Source: a virus
Strand: one strand, 5' to 3'
Virus record (IMG/VR): IMGVR_UViG_3300042898_002941
Location: 1-64,000 of that record
DNA: 64,000 nt
Part shown: positions 46,426 through 54,689 of the stretch, piece by piece
Position numbering within the stretch: the first letter of the stretch is position 1
How the letters are laid out: the number at the start of each line of letters is the position of its first letter
Notes under the pieces: generated by a model
The model's database searches: none
What the model saw: the letters and a program-made list of their open reading frames with translations, nothing else
Told to the model about the DNA's origin: nothing
Made by a program: the position numbers and the translations under genes

Positions 46426-48030
46426 ATGTTTGACGTATTTTATTCCGGAATCAAGCCCAATTTATTTCCTCATGAGCAGTCAGCCACTGATATCGAGCAT
46501 GCAATAACTCTGAGTGGTACAAGATATTTTTGGTGGATAAATTACTTATCGGACTACTCAGGCTTTGATTTTCTTTGGGAGCCAGTATCATGGGAAAAAG
46601 ATCAAACACATGTATGGCCCAGTCAACATCAAGAAAATGGCGGTACTTATCTTGTGCCTAAACAACACAGCAGTGAAGTCAACAGAAAACATAATAAAAT
46701 ACCTCGTGTAAAAAGTGTACCTATCATAGGAATTGACCACGGCAATGGATTAAACTGTACTGTTGATAGATCTAGTAGATTTATAAATGACTATCTAGGA
46801 ACTCTTAAGCGTGTGTTGTCAACAGTGAAAGATGAGTATGTTTGGATAGTTAGCAGTGTATGTGATTATTCTGATTTTGATTTTACCTGGCATCCCAGTG
46901 AATGGCAGGCCGCAATGTTGCATGTATTTCACAGCAACGAACAAAAATTTGGAGACACGTTTTACATACATGTGCCTAGCTTTCTTAAAGGAACTGAGAA
47001 TTTAGTGTTGTTAGAATGGTTCAATACCATTCACTTTGTAGAAGATATTCAAGTTCCACGCCGCCCTGTACCTGTGGTACAACACACGCATGACACTCAT
47101 GTACAAGCAGTTTGGGAATATGACTTTCAAGATCCAGTGGTGGAATTTACTGTTGATAATTATCGTGGGGGTGTTCCTACAGTTAATCTTTGGCGGCAGT
47201 CTGTGCGTGATGTAACACCGTTGACTCCAGGAGCATCTCGAGTGCTGGTGCCAAGAGATGCTAAAAATCATTTAAAAACACAATTGTACGATTATCCAGT
47301 CATAAACAAAACACATCGAACTGTTGGAAAAGACAATCCGTTAGATATTGTGTTTATCAGCAACGGTGAGCCCATGGCTGAAGATAACTGGCTTCATCTC
47401 TTTGACACATGCAGCCAACTCAACAGAATTACTCGTATAAATGGTGTCAACGGCCGTGTGGCAGCTTATCATGCAGCAGCCGCAGCCAGTAACACACCTT
47501 GGTTTTTTGCAGTGTTTGCTAAACTACAGGTAGAATCTATCTTTGACTGGTCCTGGCAACCAGATAGATTACAAGAACCCAAGCACTATATTTTTTATGC
47601 AGCCAATCCTGTGAATGGCCTGGTGTACGGACATCAAGCAATGATTGCTTATAATAAAAAACTAGTGTTAAACAACTCTGGTGTCGGATTGGACTTCACG
47701 CTAGACTCAGCACATGAAGTTGTGCCTGTTATGTCTGGCACTGCTTATTATTGTGAAAGTGCATGGGTGTGTTGGAGAACTGCATTTCGTGAAGCACTTA
47801 AACTTCGACACAGTTTGCCCAACGTAGAAAATGAATATAGACTTAAATGTTGGTTAAAAGAAGACTCTGGTACTATTGCCAATGGACATTGGAGCCATAA
47901 AGGTGCACAAGATGCAGTGGAGTTTTATGAATTAGTAAACGGGGATTTTGCCGAGCTCAAAAAAAGCTATGACTGGGCTTGGCTGGCCAGCTATGCGTTT
48001 GTTAAACGGAATCTAACAACTGATCAATGA
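46426..48030 (+). CDS. Glycosyltransferase-like protein with three internal repeats
   Basis: The 534-residue protein contains three copies of a pattern with an aromatic strand, a hydrophobic loop, a Phe-Asp/Trp-x-Trp segment and a Trp-rich end: about residues 34-79 (YSGFDFLWEP), 138-186 (YSDFDFTWHP) and 358-412 (SIFDWSWQPD). The C-terminal part has NPVNGLVYGHQ and WRTAFREALK, shared in layout with the protein at 25045. The repeats are reminiscent of sugar-binding modules. It is the only plus-strand gene between two minus-strand runs, and its 3' end overlaps the DegT gene by 29 bases. Confidence 0.6.
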   Translation: MFDVFYSGIKPNLFPHEQSATDIEHAITLSGTRYFWWINYLSDYSGFDFLWEPVSWEKDQTHVWPSQHQENGGTYLVPKQHSSEVNRKHNKIPRVKSVPIIGIDHGNGLNCTVDRSSRFINDYLGTLKRVLSTVKDEYVWIVSSVCDYSDFDFTWHPSEWQAAMLHVFHSNEQKFGDTFYIHVPSFLKGTENLVLLEWFNTIHFVEDIQVPRRPVPVVQHTHDTHVQAVWEYDFQDPVVEFTVDNYRGGVPTVNLWRQSVRDVTPLTPGASRVLVPRDAKNHLKTQLYDYPVINKTHRTVGKDNPLDIVFISNGEPMAEDNWLHLFDTCSQLNRITRINGVNGRVAAYHAAAAASNTPWFFAVFAKLQVESIFDWSWQPDRLQEPKHYIFYAANPVNGLVYGHQAMIAYNKKLVLNNSGVGLDFTLDSAHEVVPVMSGTAYYCESAWVCWRTAFREALKLRHSLPNVENEYRLKCWLKEDSGTIANGHWSHKGAQDAVEFYELVNGDFAELKKSYDWAWLASYAFVKRNLTTDQ

Positions 48031-49114
48031 TGTATTCTATTTCTAAATCTGTAAGCTCAGGATACAGTGGAAGAGAAAGCACACGCCGACTGAGCATGGT
48101 TGCTACACTTGTCATATCGGGCCCAACAAACTGTTGATACGCAGGCAGTTCGTGCAATGGGTTACGATAGTGTATTTTAGTTTCTATATTTTTTAAGGCA
48201 ATTTTACGTTGCACTATATCTGCGTTGTCTACTTCTATAACAAACTTGTGAAAGCAATGTCCTGAGCGAGTTTGATCATTGACTAAACATCTAATATGAT
48301 TGTGATCTTTTAGTCGATCGCACCAATGATCGACTATCTTTTCTCGTTGATGTTGCCACTGGTCAATGTACTTTGTTTTAACCAGCATGGTAGCACAGTC
48401 TATTTCACTCATGCGGCTATTAGTTCCTGTTTCAACATTTCCGGGTTTACCATTGTCTCTCCAAGCCCGAGCAAATTCTGCCAGTTTGAGATCTGGAGTA
48501 AGCACTGCACCGCCATTGCCATAGTTAGACAAATTTTTCATTGGATCAAAACTAATGGCCATAGCATTGGCAATTGACATTTTTCTTGTAGATAGCCAAT
48601 GTTGAGCACCATCTTCCAACAACAGTCCTGTGGATACTTTATTGGTCAATGTATAATGAGGAATTGCACCGTATAGTCCTACTAGTACTGTGGCATCATA
48701 CACCTTGTTTTTGGAGATGTTTGAATAGTTAGCTAACCCATTACGGTCAACGTCTGAGAATTCTATATTCCAACCAGCCCGTAGAAAAGCATTGGCAGTG
48801 GCCTGATAGGTAAGAGTAGGTAACAGTACTGTAGCCGAGTTATTACTAGACAAGTAATTTTTGATGCAATACTCGGCTATGATTTCCAAAGCCTGAGTGC
48901 CACTGTGACAAGTTATAGCATACTTGGTATTATTTTTTTTTGCCAACCAAGATTCAAATTCAACCGTGTAGTTGCCATTCATCAACTGTCCAGACCTCAG
49001 AACAGTATCTATAGCATTGAGGATTTCAGATCTGAGATTGTTGTATTGCTTTTGGAGCCCAGTAAAGGGAATTTTTAATCCAGGTGTAGTAATTTTCAAA
49101 TCCTTCTTTGACAT
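48002..49114 (-). CDS. DegT/DnrJ/EryC1/StrS-family aminotransferase
   Basis: The 370-residue protein has the family start IPFTGLQKQYNNLRSEIL (about residues 15-32), the CHSGTQAL loop (69-76), LLEDGAQHW (about 165-173; Asp contacts the PLP ring) and SFDPMKNL with catalytic Lys 193, then GNGGAVLT. These enzymes transfer an amino group, usually from glutamate, to a keto-sugar nucleotide. It probably makes an aminosugar from the product of a neighbouring epimerase/dehydratase. The N-terminus overlaps the epimerase gene by 89 bases; a TTG at codon 6 would shorten that to 74. Confidence 0.88.
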   Translation of the reverse strand: MSKKDLKITTPGLKIPFTGLQKQYNNLRSEILNAIDTVLRSGQLMNGNYTVEFESWLAKKNNTKYAITCHSGTQALEIIAEYCIKNYLSSNNSATVLLPTLTYQATANAFLRAGWNIEFSDVDRNGLANYSNISKNKVYDATVLVGLYGAIPHYTLTNKVSTGLLLEDGAQHWLSTRKMSIANAMAISFDPMKNLSNYGNGGAVLTPDLKLAEFARAWRDNGKPGNVETGTNSRMSEIDCATMLVKTKYIDQWQHQREKIVDHWCDRLKDHNHIRCLVNDQTRSGHCFHKFVIEVDNADIVQRKIALKNIETKIHYRNPLHELPAYQQFVGPDMTSVATMLSRRVLSLPLYPELTDLEIEYIIDQLLDSV

Positions 49115-50006
49115 CTACTTTGGGGTCAAATCCAAAGTCATTGCGTGCCGCATCAATATTTAATGCACCACGACTTGGAAAATCTGCATCCTTGTCTCTT
49201 AGTTCAATGGTGCCAGACCCTACAATATCAACAATCATTTTGGCAGCTTGGCTCAAACTAACACTATGACTCTTGGTAATATTATATATTTTATTATCAG
49301 TATTATTACTCACGGCTGCTTCAACAATGCCTGCGGCTGCATCATCTACGTAGGTAAAGTCCAAGGTTTCGTTGGAGCCGTTTACATAAAGAGTTTCTCC
49401 GCGCATAGCTCTGAGCATAAATTTTGCAACCACTCGGTCTTCAACGTCAAGTGGTCCGTATACAGCGCTAGGGCGAATAATAGTATAATTAAAACTGCCA
49501 CGACGGGCGTAATCTTTGACAAGGTGTTCTCCTGATAGTTTCATAATTCCATATTGACCAATTGGATTGCATACAGCGTTTTCTGTTACATCATCCAAGA
49601 AGTCCCCGTAGACCATTGAGCTAGAAATGTACAATACTTTACGCACATGGTGTTTTCGAGCACTTTCAAGTATGTTAATAAGTCCTTCCATCATGACTCG
49701 GCTGCCCCATGCAGGATCAGCATTGACAACTTTTTGTCGCGGAAAACTGGCCATGTGTATAACAATTTCCGGTCTGTGTTTACCTATTACGTAATCCACA
49801 GTTTCTGCAGATTCAATGGATGCACTGTAAATCGGGCTATTAACTTTTTTTAGCCTTTCGCCCATAAGATAATCTAACTCATCTTGCGGAACAAGCCCGT
49901 AGTTTGTTTTATTGTCAATTATTGATACTGAATGATCTAATTTTTCTAGTAGATTTACTACATTATGACCAATAAGACCACACCCACCTGTCACTAATAT
50001 ATTCAT
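49026..50006 (-). CDS. NAD-dependent sugar epimerase/dehydratase (extended SDR)
   Basis: The start at 50006 gives MNILVTGGCGLIGHNVV and an ATGA overlap with the SGNH gene, so it is chosen over one 12 codons upstream. The 326-residue protein has TGGCGLIG, VIHMAS and SSSMVYG ... a Tyr-x-x-x-Lys (YGIMK) as the extended-SDR site. It has DVEDRVV and DFTYVDDAA segments typical of UDP-sugar epimerases. It likely supplies a nucleotide sugar, perhaps the keto-sugar used by the DegT enzyme. Confidence 0.85.
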   Translation of the reverse strand: MNILVTGGCGLIGHNVVNLLEKLDHSVSIIDNKTNYGLVPQDELDYLMGERLKKVNSPIYSASIESAETVDYVIGKHRPEIVIHMASFPRQKVVNADPAWGSRVMMEGLINILESARKHHVRKVLYISSSMVYGDFLDDVTENAVCNPIGQYGIMKLSGEHLVKDYARRGSFNYTIIRPSAVYGPLDVEDRVVAKFMLRAMRGETLYVNGSNETLDFTYVDDAAAGIVEAAVSNNTDNKIYNITKSHSVSLSQAAKMIVDIVGSGTIELRDKDADFPSRGALNIDAARNDFGFDPKVDVKEGFENYYTWIKNSLYWAPKAIQQSQI

Positions 50007-50998
50007 TTGGTTATTTCTCCGTATAGGTAATTGCTCCACCATTCATGCCCTTGTTCCAATGGATGCTTGGTAGCATGCGGACTATTAAATGGGGAATTTG
50101 TCAACCAGTTAACCGCTTCGAGTGATTGTTCTATTAGCTCGAGCAACTGTAGTTTACTATTTTGAATTTGTAGATGCTTGATAAATTTAGTAACTGGATC
50201 TATAGCTATGCCACTCATTAAGTATAATGGATCTGGATATTTAGTTAAATTTCCGTGATCTGCAATAACGTCAACCCAGCGTTGAGTAACATAATTACCA
50301 GACTGTAACTGTTTGTTATTGTTAAAAAAACTAGTAAAATTCCTACCTACATAACAGTTTAAATTTAGTTTACTAAATTTGTTGAGAACAGAATTTAGTG
50401 CAGTGACGGAGTATTGTTCAACCAGTTCTAGTAGTTCCAACACACTGGTGGCAAATTTTATTTTTAAATACAATTGTAATATATGAGTAAATTCTAAATT
50501 TTCCGTAGATAATTCATTTATTGCAAAAGACATGTCAGACTCATTATATGTGCCATTGACAATGTCATTGAACCTTGGCCAGGTGTCGCCGGCTAATACA
50601 TCAGTGTATAAAGATTCATAATCTAAAAAAGTGTTAGTTAATTCTCTGCCAGACTCAGTCAGCGTAACTACCAAATAAATTTGTTTGTATGTTTTAGTTA
50701 ACTCAGAAAGAACTTTATGCAGATGATTAATTACCGATATATTATCAAGTCCTGGTAGCCCAATATTAATAAAATCAGCTGAAAGTTTTTTTGCTAGTAG
50801 ATGCCCATAAATGTGATTGGTTCTGTGTTCAACGTTGTCATAATATCTATTGGTACCGCCAAGGCTATCGCCCCATGTCCAACTATCACCTGCAGTTATC
50901 AATAATATATCTTTATTGTAATCTTTTTCAAAATACCAGTGACGATCCGGTTCATGCGGTAACATAAGTGAGTCAATGGATAATTGAGTTAACTGCAT
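50003..50998 (-). CDS. SGNH/GDSL-like protein (3 of 4)
   Basis: The 331-residue protein carries ITAGDSWTWGDSLGG (about residues 34-48), a strong GDSL block I. GLPGLDN (about 79-85) gives the block II/III Gly and Asn. Near the C-terminus HPLEQGHEWWSNYL gives a His in the block V position, with Gln-Gly before it instead of the usual Asp-x-x. It is longer than the other three and has a central helical region rich in Leu and Glu. Activity as an esterase or acyltransferase is plausible. It overlaps the epimerase by 4 bases and the next gene by 10. Confidence 0.6.
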   Translation of the reverse strand: MQLTQLSIDSLMLPHEPDRHWYFEKDYNKDILLITAGDSWTWGDSLGGTNRYYDNVEHRTNHIYGHLLAKKLSADFINIGLPGLDNISVINHLHKVLSELTKTYKQIYLVVTLTESGRELTNTFLDYESLYTDVLAGDTWPRFNDIVNGTYNESDMSFAINELSTENLEFTHILQLYLKIKFATSVLELLELVEQYSVTALNSVLNKFSKLNLNCYVGRNFTSFFNNNKQLQSGNYVTQRWVDVIADHGNLTKYPDPLYLMSGIAIDPVTKFIKHLQIQNSKLQLLELIEQSLEAVNWLTNSPFNSPHATKHPLEQGHEWWSNYLYGEITK

Positions 50999-51324
50999 TT
51001 ATTGCCCCATCGTAATTGCCAATATACCTGATCAGACTCTGTTAATCTTGCAAATATATAATATTTAAATCCATAGTTGTAAAGATCTGGTCGTCTGACC
51101 CAGTAAGGTTTATCTTCTGCATGCGCCATGACCCAGGCTCCTGCTTCACTTTCTTGCCACTCTATCAATGGTTGTCCAGCATATAAATCTGGATCCTCTA
51201 CATCGCCCATTGTAAATGAATGTACCTGGACATCACTAAATTTTACAGGTTTGTCGTTGACAATCTTTGTGTATGGTTCTTGAAATAGTTCAGACCATTT
51301 TTCGTCTGCAGATGTTAGTGCCAT
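50989..51324 (-). CDS. Hypothetical phage protein with a C-terminal LRW segment
   Basis: An acidic, Trp-rich protein of 111 residues. It ends YYIFARLTESDQVYWQLRWG. The pattern aromatic-x-Leu-x-Trp near the end is like the small minus-strand proteins at 57.4-58.9 kb (WFVLRWS, MFLLKWS), so it may be an isolated relative. No catalytic motif was seen. It overlaps the SGNH gene by 10 bases and lies 21 bases after ThyX on the same strand. Confidence 0.62.
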   Translation of the reverse strand: MALTSADEKWSELFQEPYTKIVNDKPVKFSDVQVHSFTMGDVEDPDLYAGQPLIEWQESEAGAWVMAHAEDKPYWVRRPDLYNYGFKYYIFARLTESDQVYWQLRWGNKCS

Positions 51325-51345
51325 AATTACATTTTAGCACACTTG

Positions 51346-52017
51346 TCAAATGTGCGCAACTAATTCGGTAGCCATTGGAAATATTTCTGCTATGACTTTG
51401 GCACAGGCAATTGCAACTTCTTGATGCTCTTGTTGCGTTCCGTTGGCACTGCGTAATTCTATAAAGTGTATCCAACTACGCAATGTACCATTCATGTACA
51501 GTCTACTTTCGATCAGACCTTCGGGTAACACGGCCCGAGCTTGTTCTTTGGCTATGCCATTGGCAATGGCCCATTCGTATTCGCGTGTTGCAGCATAGAT
51601 AACTCGTTGTTGAGCTCTGTACCATTCATTTTGTAACAGTTGATCATCCACAGCAACACTGTTCTGTCTGTTCTTAGGATCCTGCAGTCTTGCTTCTCTT
51701 GTAACAAAATTGAGATCTTTTGTTGGATCAGCATAGCGTTGGCTGAACTCTTGGAAGCTGAAACTTCTATGTCGAAGAATTTGTCGAGCAATATCTCTTG
51801 TGGTTGTAATTTCAATACAAGCCGAAACCATTTCAAGTGGTGACCAATGTTGGTGTTTGACTAGATACTTAATTAGTTTTTCACTGGTTTCTGTATTGAG
51901 TTGATTGCTAGGATTGCTGACACGGGCACAGTACGCAATGAGTTCTTGTGCATCTTGTAGGCCCATATTTCTAAATTTGTCTGTAGGCTGGCTGTAAGAC
52001 AGTAGTTTTACATTCAT
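51346..52017 (-). CDS. thyX: Flavin-dependent thymidylate synthase
   Basis: The 223-residue protein has the ThyX signature RHRSFSFQEFSQRY (about residues 82-95), the flavin and dUMP-binding motif. It also has HWSPLEM (about 57-63) and the C-terminal FIELRSANGTQQEHQE (about 186-201). ThyX makes dTMP from dUMP using FAD, NADPH and methylene-tetrahydrofolate, helping the phage supply thymidine for its own DNA. Length is normal. It overlaps the SGNH gene by 4 bases. Confidence 0.95.
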   Translation of the reverse strand: MNVKLLSYSQPTDKFRNMGLQDAQELIAYCARVSNPSNQLNTETSEKLIKYLVKHQHWSPLEMVSACIEITTTRDIARQILRHRSFSFQEFSQRYADPTKDLNFVTREARLQDPKNRQNSVAVDDQLLQNEWYRAQQRVIYAATREYEWAIANGIAKEQARAVLPEGLIESRLYMNGTLRSWIHFIELRSANGTQQEHQEVAIACAKVIAEIFPMATELVAHI

Positions 52018-52793
52018 AATTCTAAGTTCTCTTTTATATAATTAAATAAAATTTTGTGTCCTTCTCTATTAGGATGTGCTTTATCTGGTTGAAATACAGG
52101 ATGATTTTCAATTATTAATCTATTAGAGTCTAATTTTAATAATTGATTAATAATTTTTTCAGATAACTCCATGCTAAATGGCAAAGCTCGAGACAAATTT
52201 AACCAATCATTGATTAATATATCATCTATTGTCCACTGCCCCCAAGAACCAAAATGATCAAAATCCATCTCTTTGTACTGCTTGTATATTTCTTCTTTAT
52301 TTGTCCACATTGGCCAAGTTGCATTGCCGACAAGTAACTTTGGCCAAGACTTTACCAAATTATTAAGATTATTAAACTGTTTGATAGAATCTGGAATTGG
52401 TGCAAGACCTCCTATCAAGTGAATGGTAGCATTGTATTGTTCAGCTAATCGATTTAAACTTTCTAAATCTTTGTTTAATACATGCAATTGTAATTCAAAC
52501 AATCCATTATGTTTGTTGAGCTCATCTTTAAGATGTTTAAAATTCTTGCCAAAACTTCTAGTTGCTTCAGTTAATATTAAAAATATATAATCTCCTGCTT
52601 TATACATTGTTTGAAATATGTTTTCTAATATTAGAATAGAGTCGTTATTTGATCCTGCTGGCTTTGATTTATTAATCACGGTATATCCATCGTCATTAAA
52701 AAATTGTTCTAGGCCAAGATGTTCAATGCTATGATTAATAGTCCATTCTCCGCACCCCCAACTATCACCTAATATAAAAATAGTAGGTTTCAT
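52014..52793 (-). CDS. SGNH/GDSL-like protein (4 of 4)
   Basis: The 259-residue protein begins TIFILGDSWGCGEW (residues 4-17), an intact GDS block I. KPAGSNND (about 39-46) supplies the block III Asn. DKAHPNREGHKIL near the C-terminus gives Asp-x-x-His. It is closest to the plus-strand protein at 33312 (shared GxSWGxGEW). It overlaps its neighbours by 4 bases on each side, between thyX and a small conserved gene. Confidence 0.68.
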   Translation of the reverse strand: MKPTIFILGDSWGCGEWTINHSIEHLGLEQFFNDDGYTVINKSKPAGSNNDSILILENIFQTMYKAGDYIFLILTEATRSFGKNFKHLKDELNKHNGLFELQLHVLNKDLESLNRLAEQYNATIHLIGGLAPIPDSIKQFNNLNNLVKSWPKLLVGNATWPMWTNKEEIYKQYKEMDFDHFGSWGQWTIDDILINDWLNLSRALPFSMELSEKIINQLLKLDSNRLIIENHPVFQPDKAHPNREGHKILFNYIKENLEL

Positions 52794-53095
52794 AATTTCT
52801 TTAGTAGTTTATCTGTTTCTGGTTGCACCATGGCTGCTACTGCAGATATGTCAACCACAAAGTCAATGTCTCGTATTTTGTCGTCAAGCTCGTTGATAGT
52901 TTTAGTCAACAGACTTTCGATATCATCATAGTCTAGCCCTTGCTTTCTAAGAGTGTGTAAATTGATAGTTTGTTGCTGGCGCCCGTGGAATTTAATAATG
53001 ATTTTTTTAATACATTCCAAAGGAACATCAGTTTTATTAACACCAGCAACTATGTGTTCCCACTGACTTAAAAAGTCATCATTGAGCTGTGGCAT
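52790..53095 (-). CDS. Small conserved T4-like phage protein
   Basis: The ATG at 53095 gives MPQLNDDFLSQWEHIV, 101 residues; starts further upstream lie inside the next gene. The protein is helical and charged, with NKTDVPLECIKKI (about residues 19-31), TINLHTLRKQGLDYDDI and DIDFVVDISAVAAMVQPETD (about 75-94). I recognise this as a recurrent family in T4-like marine phages, function unknown. It overlaps the upstream gene by 17 bases and the SGNH gene by 4. Confidence 0.7.
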   Translation of the reverse strand: MPQLNDDFLSQWEHIVAGVNKTDVPLECIKKIIIKFHGRQQQTINLHTLRKQGLDYDDIESLLTKTINELDDKIRDIDFVVDISAVAAMVQPETDKLLKKL

Positions 53096-53828
53096 CTGCA
53101 ACTTTGGCCTTAGAACGTCGGGCTTTGGGAACAGGTGCAGTTTCTGCAACCACTACTGGCGGTGCTTTTCTAGCATTTTTTGCATTCACAGTGGGATCCA
53201 TGCGTTCAGCATCTTTCTTCATACGGGCAGCTTCGGCAACCATCTGCTTGGCATTGATCTCCATGGCCTTGGCCTGTGCCAACATGTTGGCTGCAATGTC
53301 ACGATCAGTTAACGCACCCTCCTGCCCGGCCTTGAGCACAGGTGGCGCAACATAGTTGGGATCTGCTTTTTCTGCGCGATCTTTTTTGTAGGCTGCTTCG
53401 GCGGCACGTTTGACACCGGGTTCGACCATGCCGCGGCTAGCATCATTTTGTGCCATGCGTTTGATGGCATCATCACCTTGTTTCATCTCGTTCAACATCT
53501 TATTGAGCTCATCCAATCTGATACTTGAATTGGTTGTAGGTGTCATAATAACATCCGAGGTACGTACTTTTTTAATCATGCGTTCATTGTGCAATGTTTC
53601 TAAAATAGGGCGACCGTCTGGCAACAGGCTACGATGCATGGCATTGGCCAACTCATCAGCAGTTTGACCAATGTCACTTTCTATAACCTTTTGAATGGCA
53701 TCTTGCCAGTGTGCTGGTAATACTTCGGGATGAATAATCAAGCACATGTGATCCTCACCGGGCACTTGTCTAAATAATACGCATAACTTGCGATCGCCCA
53801 TTCTACCTACGTGTTTTATAAATGCCAT
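53079..53828 (-). CDS. Conserved T4-like marine phage protein, function unknown
   Basis: The 249-residue protein has a conserved N-terminal domain (GRMGDRKLCVLFRQVPGED, about residues 8-26, and SDIGQTADELANAMHRSLLP, about 51-70). A helix-rich middle (RLDELNKMLNEMKQGDDAIK) follows, and the C-terminus is Lys/Ala/Pro-rich and probably disordered. The N-terminus recurs in cyanophages and pelagiphages. No enzymatic motif was identified. The basic tail would suit binding DNA or RNA. It starts 1 base after the stop of the next gene upstream. Confidence 0.72.
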   Translation of the reverse strand: MAFIKHVGRMGDRKLCVLFRQVPGEDHMCLIIHPEVLPAHWQDAIQKVIESDIGQTADELANAMHRSLLPDGRPILETLHNERMIKKVRTSDVIMTPTTNSSIRLDELNKMLNEMKQGDDAIKRMAQNDASRGMVEPGVKRAAEAAYKKDRAEKADPNYVAPPVLKAGQEGALTDRDIAANMLAQAKAMEINAKQMVAEAARMKKDAERMDPTVNAKNARKAPPVVVAETAPVPKARRSKAKVADATAQ

Positions 53829-53829
53829 G

Positions 53830-54036
53830 TTATTCTCCTGGATTGATTATGCCGGCTTCTGCTTTGGCTTGTTCTACTACTACTTCTAAAAATTGTGTGA
53901 GTTTGTTATAAACTGCTCCAACTTCTGCAAGTTCGGCCCCGCGAAATGCTCCGCGTGATGATGCGAGATCTACAATGTTTTTTAGTACATCAAGATCTGC
54001 AATTGTGATTGTGACGGGTTGTGTTGTGTCTTCCAT
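53830..54036 (-). CDS. Small conserved phage protein
   Basis: The 68-residue protein contains TITIADLDVLKNIVDLASSR (about residues 9-28) and GAFRGAELAEVGAVYNKLTQ. It is mostly helical and acidic. The same kind of short protein is recurrent in T4-like marine phages; the function is unknown. It stands alone after a terminator hairpin, with a TAAATA box 4 bases upstream of its ATG on this strand. Confidence 0.72.
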   Translation of the reverse strand: MEDTTQPVTITIADLDVLKNIVDLASSRGAFRGAELAEVGAVYNKLTQFLEVVVEQAKAEAGIINPGE

Positions 54037-54083
54037 GTAGATATTTACTTGTTAGTGTGTAGTGCAAAATATTTTTGTCATAG

Positions 54084-54108
54084 AAAAAGCCCTGTAAGCG
54101 GGCTTTTT
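54084..54108 (-). terminator. Rho-independent terminator after the RHH-type gene
   Basis: AAAAAGCCC and GGGCTTTTT form a perfect 9-bp stem with loop TGTAAGC on the plus strand. On the minus strand it follows the stop of the gene at 54116 by 7 bases and ends in TTTTT. Because of its symmetric A and T tracts, it could also work in the plus direction. It separates that gene from the isolated gene at 53830. Confidence 0.88.
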
Positions 54109-54115
54109 GGATAAA

Positions 54116-54643
54116 TCAATCTAGGAAGTTGGCAGTTGGCACAGTTGATTCAACAATTTCTTCTTTCTTATGCCGGTTAATGACTTCTGAGAGAATTTTA
54201 ACTACAAACTCATTCAGTGTCATGTCAGCTTCGTGTGCCATGATCATAATTTTGTACAACACATCATCAGGCAAGTCAAGTGTGACAATCACACGAGTAT
54301 CGTAGTCTTTGCCGGTAATGATTGCTGATGCTTTTTCTATAAAATCATCTTCAACTTCAAGATCCGTCCATTCAGTGTCATCCCAAGCAGTTTTATCATA
54401 TTTAATATCTGCATAGTCCAGATTGTTCAATCTGTATGCACGATTGCGTTGATAGTCGCAGGCTTCAACACTGTACACTGCCTGTGTCTTTTGGTCAAAC
54501 ACAATTTGCATACTATAACCACCATCAGCCTGTTGACCATTCCATGATGTCAGGCAAAAAAGATTTTGACCATTGAGATAGTACTCACTGCCTTCGGTGA
54601 TTCGGTAATCAATCAGTTGCATCCATTGTTTAAGTGTGATCAT
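54116..54643 (-). CDS. Protein with C-terminal ribbon-helix-helix-like segment
   Basis: The 175-residue protein has an N-terminal domain of mixed strands (MITLKQWMQLIDYRITEGSE to about residue 110) and a C-terminal segment RVIVTLDLPDDVLYKIMIMA (about 117-136), then LNEFVVKILSEVI. A strand followed by two helices of this kind is typical of Arc/MetJ-type DNA-binding folds. It may be a regulator. AGGAAC precedes the ATG. A terminator follows its stop, so it is the end of its transcript. Confidence 0.66.
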   Translation of the reverse strand: MITLKQWMQLIDYRITEGSEYYLNGQNLFCLTSWNGQQADGGYSMQIVFDQKTQAVYSVEACDYQRNRAYRLNNLDYADIKYDKTAWDDTEWTDLEVEDDFIEKASAIITGKDYDTRVIVTLDLPDDVLYKIMIMAHEADMTLNEFVVKILSEVINRHKKEEIVESTVPTANFLD

Positions 54644-54689
54644 AATTTGTTCCTATAAAATAAGTAATTTCCTGTTGTAATTAAACGTT

